Source: Diphasiastrum complanatum
Taxonomy: Eukaryota; Streptophyta; Lycopodiopsida; Lycopodiales; Lycopodiaceae
Direction of reading: 5' to 3'
Assembly (NCBI GenBank): GCA_029204225.1
Contig: CM055100.1
Location: 24,621,106 to 24,685,105 of the forward strand
Length of the DNA: 64,000 bases
The stretch's first letter is position 1, and each line of letters begins with the position of its first letter. Under the pieces are notes generated by a model. That model was not told the origin of the DNA. It did no database searches and worked only from the letters and a program-made list of their open reading frames with translations. A program made the position numbers and the translations under genes. Positions 56,275-64,000 of the stretch are shown piece by piece.

Positions 56275-57011
56275 TGTGAAGAATTGAAAAAGATTATCTA
56301 TGTTAGATATAGGGGTCTTATGTTTTTTACATCAAGCATCTAGGTGTAGGATGTTGATAGGAGTAAATTTGGCATAGATGGCAAATTATGCATTTCCACT
56401 TGTAATGCCACTATTGAGCCAAAATAGAGTAAGAGGCTAAACACGTGCCAATTAGAGTGTAGACAAGTGTAAAGCTTTTGTTTGATGAGTTCCAAGAGGT
56501 CCAATAGGATTTAGAGGTGGAACCTTGTGAGGTCCAATAGGAAATTGAGGTGTGCTTGAATGTAGTCCAATAGAATTAAGAGGTGCATGGATCAATGGTC
56601 CAATAGGATCAAGAGGTGAAAAAGTATGGTCCAATCATAGTTAAGCATAGTGGTAGCTCGTGGATCTACTAGTATCATTGTACTCCTCATTTTGGATCTA
56701 ATTGATTTGGTGATTTCATGGATTTTGTGAGTTATTGGATTTCTAACTTTCTCTCTCTACCCGAGAGCTCATGATGTTTTTTCTCTCTCTACCCGAGGAG
56801 AGCAGCTTGTTTTTACTTAGATTATTTTTTGAATACTTCCTACACGTGTGAGTGAGAGTTGGAAGTGATTGAATGCATGTAGTAGTGTGTTTTTGCCATA
56901 GAATCAAAGATAGATCTTGAATCTCAATCTAGTCTTGATCTTGGTGCATCTACACACCTTAAGAGATCACAAGTACATGTAGTGGACAATCCACACGTGT
57001 GAAATTCAACA
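56275..57011 (+). repeat. 3' LTR of copia B (737-bp type)
   Basis: TGTGAAGAATTGAAAAAG...TTCAACA, preceded by a purine-rich tract. Same length as 21290-22026 and 53595-54331. Confidence 0.95.
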
Positions 57012-57447
57012 CTTCATAGTAAGTTGATACATATATTATTTTGAGTTTTATCAAGATAATGTCTCATTCTTCTGACTTATGTTCACATACAAAGCTTAAT
57101 GGCTGAATAGAAGGAAAATGTATTCAATAGAAAATTTCCAACATGCATCATCAACATGGAGTAGGTCTAATGGAGTCTTTGCATCATGAGGCACCTGGGG
57201 GATTTTTTTAATTCTATTGAATTGGCAAGAGTTCTAAGGATTTCAGGGATAAATCATCGTCTCATAGGTTGTTATTTCGTCTACTATAGATACTAGTGTT
57301 AAAGTGGCCAAAATCAGGATCGACATCCATCAAGCTTTGCAACATTTAAGTCAATATGAATGAATCTCAAGTTGTCTATACCATACATATCTGTTAGCCT
57401 TGTCATGTACATAGATTTTTAGGAGAGCACAACGTGAAACGAGGAAA
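57012..57447. other. region without recognised gene
   Basis: Flank of the copia B 3' LTR. AT-rich. A minus-strand DFGHFNTS-like reading near 57290 is too weak to call. Confidence 0.3.
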
Positions 57448-57627
57448 TTACAGTTTTTCTTTGTCCTCTTTAAACAAGAACTTGATCCAACTGTCACTAT
57501 CGTTCTTAATAGCCATATCAGTCATACTAGTCCATTTATGTGTAGAAATATATAAATAGTTACATGGTTCAGCACCCAATAATACTGTTACTGCGTCAAC
57601 CTTGATCAGCTGGCCTAGAATCTTCAC
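57448..57627 (-). other. exon-like open frame of unknown identity
   Basis: After a possible acceptor (CCTCACAG, 57635-57628) the minus strand stays open for 59 codons to a TAA. It includes KILGQLIKVDAVTVLLGAEP and TDMAIKNDSDSWIKFLFKED. Composition looks protein-like but 59 open codons are not strong evidence. No family recognised. Confidence 0.25.
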
Positions 57628-57849
57628 CTGTGAGGCTCATCATTCAATTTCTTATGTTGTTTGAAGAGTTTTGTACTGCCCTGATGTGGCTTCAAATAAA
57701 ACAAGTGTATTTCTGTAGAGTATGTGACTCTACAAGTATTTACAACAGCTTGTGAATGGATCTAGATATGGAGAGGATAGAAATCCAATATAATTCGTAT
57801 ATGTTACTCACATAACATTGAGAATCTTGCAACTCAACTACAAAAGAAC

Positions 57850-58320
57850 TCTATTTACCGTGAGTAAATAACATATTTGGGAAATCTTTGAAGTGAATAG
57901 TTCCACATTCACAAGTTTTCCAGGGCATCAAACTTTTACTAGCAAAATTCTTCACCCAATCAACCTACATCAAATCTTATTATTCAAACCAAGATTAGGT
58001 TGACCTATACAGACATCTTTAGACATAAGATTGAAATCGAAACATTATTCCAACCTGATACAAAATGTTACTTGGTAAGCCAATCAGTGGAATCTAAATT
58101 TAATCTTTATCACAACTATCCATAATTATGAATAACTCATAGTTCAGTACTCCCAATACTCCTCTAGTTCTAGATTATTCACAACAATCGCTAGAGAGTT
58201 CCTCTATTTCATTAGGATAGTTCAACCTTTGCACACTTATGGATTTCGGACAAAAACCTATGCAACCGATTGATCCTTTAAAAGTCTCATTCCTATCTCT
58301 TCATCTCCTCCTCCTAAAAG
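57850..58320 (-). repeat. inverted relative of the LARD interior
   Basis: The reverse complement matches 47390-47810 over about 400 bp with scattered substitutions. Shared words include GTCAACCTAATCTTGGTTTG, AAAGATGTCTGTATA and AACTATCC. It shows the segment at 47390-47810 is a dispersed repeat rather than unique filler. Confidence 0.75.
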
Positions 58321-58869
58321 AAATTCCCAATTTCTCTTTAAAAAGATCCTCACCGCAACAGCCGCATTCAGCCGTAACAATCCGCACTCACCCATTACAG
58401 ACCATAATCAATCGCCCTACGACTGCCCTTGGCCACCCTCACCGCAACACCTACATTCACCCATCATAGCCGCATCAAACCAAAAATAGACCACCCTACA
58501 ACTACCCTCGGCCACGTTCACCGCAATCCGCCCTTCACCAACCCACACCTCACCTTCTAACTCCCGCAAACAAACCATATTCCCCCGTAGCAATTTCCCC
58601 ATAGAAATCTCATTTTCCCATAATAACCGCAACTAACCACGCATTGACCCGTCGCAACCGTCAACCACAACATTGCAGCTACTATACGGACCATAACCAA
58701 CCCATTTCCACCGTAACCCATAGGTAACCGTTGAAACCGTAGAAACCGCATTCCTCGTAGCACACGACTCCGATCGCAACTGAGTGCTAACAAGCACGCA
58801 AACACTCCGCCCAGCACCCGACCTGCTTGCGAACACTTTGCCTACAACAAGACTCCCACAACGCTCTAC
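58321..58869. repeat. C-rich region with degenerate CCGCAAC/CCGTAAC words
   Basis: About 550 bp in which ACCGCAAC, CCGTAACC and ACAACC-like words recur; G is rare on plus. Open frames on minus (58417-58836) follow from this composition and show no motif. Confidence 0.45.
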
Positions 58870-59076
58870 TGTGTATAATCTGCAATATTTGAATGCATGC
58901 TAGCAGTAGACAAATTTCCGTTGTTGTTTTTACTCAACATTATCTGTTGTTGACAAGATTAATTTTTACAACAGATCGTTAGAAGCGATCTGGGGCTTGG
59001 AAGAGAATTAGACTATAGTTAGTAGCAATAGCTACTTCTGCCAAGTCGGCTCTATCCAGCCATTCATTCACATCAG
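58870..59076 (+). repeat. possible LTR end of a copia element
   Basis: Sequence ending CATTCATTCACATCAG directly precedes a perfect primer site. A TGTGTATAATCTGC start at 58870 would give about 205 bp, but the true 5' end may lie further left within the C-rich region. Confidence 0.4.
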
Positions 59077-59088
59077 TGGTATCAGAGC
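59077..59088 (+). other. primer binding site
   Basis: TGGTATCAGAGC, perfect tRNA-iMet type. Confidence 0.85.
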
Positions 59089-59136
59089 ATCTTGAACGTT
59101 TTCAGGATTCACCGTCAGATTCATGCTCAAGCAAAG

Positions 59137-59270
59137 AGATCGTGGTTGGATACTCATCCACCAAGAAGGCCTATGGAGTCTTTGTACTCTACTTCAAAAG
59201 TGATTGAAAGTAGAGATGTCATATTTCATGAAGATCAACATCCAACATTGGAAGGGGCTGAGATCAAGTC
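59137..59270 (+). pseudogene. copia integrase-end scrap
   Basis: Plus-strand reading in two frames gives GYSSTKKAYGVFVLY and RDVIFHEDQHPTLEGAEIKS, aligning with residues 533-570 of the copia B frame at 30303 (GYSSIKEAF...RDVILHED). It lies only about 50 bp after a primer site, so gag to integrase have been deleted. Confidence 0.75.
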
Positions 59271-60639
59271 ACCTGAAGTGTCTGCAGATCCCCTACTCCA
59301 GAGGATCTGTTGGTTCTCACTTTCGTTTTGGGTTCCTTCCTTACTCAGAACCGTTTCTGCATGTTACCAAGCATCATGGCATAGGTTATGAGTGTTCTTG
59401 ATATTACAATGCCAAACCAGACAGAAGGGAACAAATCGATGTTGTAGTATTGTTTTTGTCCTGCCTGTCAGAGGACTACTCATGGTCAAACTCTCTTGAA
59501 TGCACTTACATTCTACATAGATGCAAGTCAAGAACGCTCATTCACAGATCAGCATGCAGCCCAAATGAACGGTCAGTAGTTTCTACAGCTACCTACACTT
59601 AAAACGGACTGAATCAGAGCCTACAATACATTAACACTAAGCTATACTTGTATAAATTGACAAAAAAGAAACAAGAACTAATCTACAGCATTTTAGAAGT
59701 CCAAGAGTCAAGAAACCAACCAGTCTATTGATTGTTGGACATCCCAAGAACATCAAGAACTGGACTGTCAGAGATATGCAAGAACTACACCACAGATCTA
59801 GCCTATGTAGTTTACTTGAATGCTGGTTCCTACGTTATTCCACAAACAAGAAAAGAAACTAATCCACTCTACGAAAGCAACAAATCTAATCCACTCTACA
59901 TTCCACAACCACACACAATGAATGGAAGGTCATGATCATAGGGGCATCACTCAAGAAAACCATCATGATCAAGGAGCTCAAAGGATGCATCTAACTTGTG
60001 GAAGCTCTTCTTATTTCAGCATGGAGTTGATACAATTCAAAAAGCTCCTCTTCACAAAGAGGGAGTCTCTTAAATAAGCAAGAGAGCTCCTTAGGTGGCA
60101 TCCTAGTGGAATTTCCACATTTCACTAATTACAAGTGGAATAATGCTCTCCACTAGAGTTCACCATCAGAAGGTGGCTCACTGTACTTTTCTAAGAGGGT
60201 CCTACTTGCATTTACTACATTTGCCTAGAAATACTAGTTCCTACATGGTCATTCCATCTTCCGAGATTCACCATGAGGCTTACACAGTCTTACTTGTCAT
60301 TACTAACTAGTATTCCTCGGCTCTCATACTCGGCTCTCAGTCTTCATTAGTCTCATCTTATCAGAGACCTCCTCGGTCTAAGGTGAGAGGTGCTCTTGAG
60401 TTGCTCTGTTCGAGTATCTTGGGGATTCGTCAGAATCAGCCAACATCATCCCACCCCTAATGTGTTGCAGGACCCACTGCAACTCATATTGGACGATGTC
60501 GCTAGCCAGTCTTTATCACAAAAATTGTTTTTCACGAATTGTCGCAGTTTAACTAGAATGTTTTATTGCTGTAATTGGTTGACATTCTCAAACTTGGAGA
60601 GCTCTCAGCAACTTCACAACTTGTATGCTTGAGTGCTTT
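59271..60639. other. region without recognised gene
   Basis: No convincing frame or repeat. TACTCGGCTCTCA-like words near 60310-60345 form a short tandem repeat. Confidence 0.3.
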
Positions 60640-61718
60640 TGTTACATACCTATGTAACTAGCAGTACTTCAGACCCCTAATAGTCCATTTAGTGTTGGGG
60701 GCTATATGGCAAGGTACCCTTAGGATTAAGGGTATGTGCCCTTGGATAAGGACAGGCAAGTGACTATACCTTAGTTGGAGGTATGGGGTCACGTGACCCT
60801 TGGATAAGGGGTACTCTTACTATTAAGGGTAGGTGTCTTAGATTAAGGTACTAGTGTCCTTGATTAAGGACAGGTAGGTACCTATGCCTTGGATGGAGGT
60901 ATGGAACCTAGTGAGGTGTTAGAAAGTCATTGGATGACTATTTGTTTTAAACCTTGGGCCTCAACCTTGAACCCTATCACTTTATTGGTCTAGGACCAAA
61001 GTATACTTGCACAACTTGGGCAATGGGACCTAGTAGGAAGGCGCCCTTCTAAAGTGTCCATTGAGTTCCCAACTCCCACAAGAAAGGCATTCAAAGAGTC
61101 ATAGGTTATGGAAGGAGTCTCTTGACATTCCATAAGCCTATGGAGGCTCTTGGAGATTCTTTAACTCCCCTATGCTTCTCTCTCTCTCATTGGATGAGCA
61201 TGGAATTCCATAGTGCATTGGAGGGGTTCATGGGCCATCTATATGAGGGTAGTAGGGCGCCCATTGTGGAGGAGAGATCTCTCTTGTTTGCTTGGCTTAT
61301 GCTCTAGTGTTGCTACTAGTGTGTAGAGTGCTTTCTTGTGGTAGTATGCTTGAGGTTTGGATCTTGCTTATGGTATGGGACATAAGTAGGGATTGGATCT
61401 TGAGTATGCTATGGATTGTTGTGGTATGCTTGTGATTTGTTTATGGTTAGCAAGGGGGTGCTAGATAGGTCTTGCGTGGAGCTTGGATCTAGCTATGGTT
61501 GGGTGGTGAATACTTGAGGCCAGCTTGTTATCTATCTTTGTGTTTAAAAAGTAGGGACACAGGTGGAGGAGAGATCCTTGGAGGCTTGCAGATCCTTACT
61601 TGCAGGTGGAGGCATCCTAGCTTAGAGTTGGGGAGCATCTTGAAGCTTGCAGGTTGCTTGGAGGACATTTGGAGGCTCTACCTTGGATTTGGAGGACTTC
61701 CTCACCTCTACTTGTAAA
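60640..61718 (+). repeat. 5' LTR of gypsy-3
   Basis: Starts TGTTACATACC and ends near CTTGTAAAAG before a primer site, about 1.08 kb. Inside, a unit of about 109 bp (GGATTAAGGGTATGTGCCCT... and AGATTAAGGTACTAGTGTCC...) is tandemly duplicated at 60722-60950. The exact 3' end is uncertain because it lacks a terminal CA. Confidence 0.65.
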
Positions 61719-61720
61719 AG

Positions 61721-61732
61721 TGGTATCAGAGC
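61721..61732 (+). other. primer binding site of gypsy-3
   Basis: TGGTATCAGAGC, perfect. Chromovirus-type gypsy elements commonly use this tRNA-iMet site. Confidence 0.9.
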
Positions 61733-62784
61733 TAGACAAAGGATGGTAACCTTTCTAACCTTCTTCAAGTTCTATTAAGATCACCAACTAATTTTTTTTT
61801 TTTTGGGGGAAGATTATAGGCTTTTCTAGTTGTAGGAAGCTTGTAGTTGAAGTACCCAATGAATCTAGTTCTCTTTGGAAGAGAGTAGTGATGCTTATAG
61901 AATTGTTTAGGGGCTGATTTTTGATAATGTTAGAGAAGCTTTAAAGTGGGCTTTGGGTTTTTAAAAGATCTAAAAAAAGATTTGTGGGATAGGTAGAGGA
62001 AGTCTTCCTCTACATACACAAACTTTTTTTTGGCAAAAAGATTGATTCTAGCTGTGTGTTTTGATCAAAACTAGTGTTTTTTTTGGATAAATGAAGTGTT
62101 TGAAGTTCTGATTTTCATTTTGAAGTTCTGTTTTTCAGAACTATAAATCTGAAAATCAGATCTGAAAAGTGAAGTTTTCATTCAAACTTCATTAGTTACA
62201 CCTTTCTATCTCCTAGTTTCATGAAGTTGACAATGTAGGAAGGGAATGATAGTGTAACTTTGTGCATAAAACAAGTTCTGAAATTCTGTTTTTTGTCATT
62301 TTGAAGTTCTGATTTTCAAACTTGTAAATCTGAAAATCAGATTTGAAAACTGAAGTTTTCATAAAGCTTCATTAGTTATCAATTTCTAGACACTAGTTTC
62401 TTGGTTTTGGAAATCTAGAATAGTGAGAAATGTGAAAACTTTGGTTGCTTTTGAAATGACAAATAGAATTGGAATGGGAATGGGAATGGAATGGGAACTT
62501 TATGTAAACATTAGTTTGGATTAGTTGATTGAAGTTTACATAAAGATTTGGTTTTCATTTTTGCTTTTGATTAAGGCAAACGTAGCTTGTTGTTGTTTTC
62601 CTCTTAAGCTTGGATTAAGCTTGTAAATAGTAGGCTTGGATTGAGCTTAAAAACAATAAGATTGAATGATTAGAAGTAAATGTTTTTTATTTGCATTGGA
62701 TGTAACAATTGAAGCATTTCTATCATTCTAATTTGAGCACTTGTTGTTGTATTTGCATAATAGGAAAACACACAAGCAACCCCA
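61733..62784 (+). other. gypsy-3 untranslated leader
   Basis: AT-rich. A segment with GAAGTTCTGATTTTCA...CTGAAAATCAGAT is present twice (about 62103-62190 and 62294-62370), a diverged tandem duplication with hairpin potential (TCTGATTTTC/GAAAATCAGA). Confidence 0.6.
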
Positions 62785-63342
62785 ATGGATCAAACCAATG
62801 AAAACCCAACATTTGATCTATCAAACCCATCCAATGCGGCACAAGCTCTTGAACTATTATACCAACAAATTCAAGCCACTAATAAGCAGCTTCTTGAAAC
62901 TAATCAAAGAAACCAAGACTTAGAGTCTAGGTTAGCCAATCAGAAGAAACATGTAGTTCCACCTCCTATAAAAGTGTTTAAGGGGGAGAAGAAGGATATG
63001 AACTTACAAGTGGTAAGTTCTTGACTGAATGTTTGGAACAAATACTTTGCCATGAACCAATTTCCTGAATCTGAGAAGTTATCCACTGTCACTATGTTCC
63101 TTGAAGGAAGAGCCTTAGTTTGGTGGGATGACTTAGTTGCAAAGGGCAATCAACCTTGTACATGGGATGATTTTTGCAAGCTTTTTAGGGATTATTTTCT
63201 ACCACTTTTAGATGATTATGAACACTTCCAAAAGTTGAGTCATCTAACGATGAATAGAGGTTTGGAACAGTTTATTCAAGATTTTCATGAGTACCTGAAT
63301 CCACTTTATAGTGATATTCCGCCTCTAAGGTACAAATGTTAA
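62785..63342 (+). pseudogene. gypsy-3 gag
   Basis: From ATG 62785: a Gln/Asn-rich N-terminus with a probable coiled coil (YQQIQATNKQLLETNQRNQD), PPPIKVFKGEKKDMNLQVVS, then a stop (TGA at 63022) and continuation in the same frame with NQFPESEKLSTVTMFLEGRA, LVWWDDLVAKGNQPCTWDDF and FQKLSHLTMNRGLEQFIQDF, the retrotransposon gag domain. After 63342 (TAA) the frame shifts to MFIDGLPKDYQVDV. No zinc knuckle follows, so the gag end is deleted. Confidence 0.85.
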
Positions 63343-63388
63343 TGTTTATTGATGGGTTACCAAAAGATTATCAAGTGGATGTTCGTAG

Positions 63389-64000
63389 GAACCATCCAAA
63401 AATGATGTAGAATTGCACATTCAGGATTATTCTGAAAAACTAAAATTCCATGCTGTTCAATTAGCTAATGTAGATATTGTTCTTGGGCAACAATGGCATT
63501 TTGATAAGAACAAATCATTGAGAATTGATTTTGTTGAGAAATCTTTATCTTTTATGCATGAGAATTCTTTAATTAAGATCAAGGCTAGTTTAAGTGTTGA
63601 CACTAAAAATGTTAACCCTTATTCTAAACAGGAACTTAATTCTATTATGGAGAATTCTGATTTTAAAGTTTATTTATATTTTCATAATGATATCATTTGC
63701 TCCAATGATGAAGAACTTAACATAAATGCCATGAATGTACCCAGTGAGAACACTACAGAATTTGAAGCCTATAATGAACTTAGGCAGGAATTCAATGATG
63801 TTTTTTTAGACCTTCCTGTAGGTTTACCACTAGAAAGGACAGTTGATCATAAAATTGACCTAATACTTGGAGCAATTCCAATTGCACAGCATCCTTATAG
63901 GATGAATGCATCGGAAGAGGCTGAGGTAAATAGGCAATTACATGATTACTTGAAAAAGGGGTGGGTACAACCTAGTAAGTCTCCTTGGGCATCACCAGTG
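63389..64000 (+). pseudogene. gypsy-3 protease end and RT start, runs off window
   Basis: Open from after a TAG (63386) to the window end (204 codons). It starts with a short gag-like remnant, then ANVDIVLGQQWHFDKNKSLR (the block after the retropepsin active site; the Asp loop itself is deleted). After a spacer it reads FNDVFLDLPVGLPLERTVDH, DLILGAIPIAQHPYRMNASE and LHDYLKKGWVQPSKSPWASP, the chromovirus RT entry. The polymerase core lies beyond 64000. The join of gag to protease end shows an internal deletion. Confidence 0.85.

Overview
The window is nuclear DNA of a land plant. One gene has eight GT-AG exons with plant-like introns, and around it lies a dense nest of plant-type Ty1/copia and Ty3/gypsy LTR retrotransposons, a tRNA-derived SINE, a long-inverted-repeat element, a hAT-like remnant and long GA/CT/TA microsatellites. 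I cannot name the species; the composition would fit a repeat-rich fern, lycophyte, bryophyte or gymnosperm as well as an angiosperm.

Layout. 1-4376: minus-strand copia element (family A) running off the left edge; its 1.77-kb 5' LTR is built from nested tandem repeats. 5093-6408: decayed copia family B fragment with an in-frame CT microsatellite. 6409-9850: LTR plus non-coding interior of a coding-poor LTR family (LARD-like). 11319-13838: the only clearly intact host gene, a HAD-superfamily hydrolase of 345 aa with an N-terminal targeting-like region. 14459-17540: copia scraps, a GC-rich hAT-like transposase remnant and microsatellites. 18197-18284 and 40935-41020: two copies of a very short tRNA-related SINE in opposite orientation, each with a 13-14 bp target duplication. 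20060-24540: an old C-rich retroelement-like reading region split by two solo LTRs, one of family B (TSD AGAAC) and one of family A (TSD CTTTG/CTTCG). 25822-37459: an 11.6-kb minus-strand gypsy element (tRNA-Asp-type primer site), itself split by a very young copia family B element at 28726-33819 whose two 820-bp LTRs differ at about one base by eye. 38005-38668: AT-rich long inverted repeats around a GC-rich core. 41534-44590: a second, decayed copy of the gypsy family. 45824-48026: a LARD-like element with TSD. 50076-55067: exons of a MAPKKK-like protein kinase gene on the minus strand, incomplete and out of order, lying among copia family B pieces (51400-54331 minus, 55440-57011 plus). 57850-60639: further LARD/copia remnants. 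60640-64000: 5' part of a plus-strand chromovirus-like gypsy element (LTR, primer site, gag, start of pol) running off the right edge.

The most unusual signal is in the copia family B elements. The young copy carries one uninterrupted 857-codon frame in which gag, zinc knuckle and protease are followed by an integrase remnant and then, where reverse transcriptase should be, a stretch of about 170 residues that I do not recognise. A decayed second copy at 51.4-52.2 kb shows recognisable protein-level similarity across the same stretch, so it looks like a maintained module of a non-autonomous family. Other things that stand out are the nested-repeat LTR, the minimal SINE, the filler-like copia patch inside gypsy integrase, and the scrambled kinase exons.
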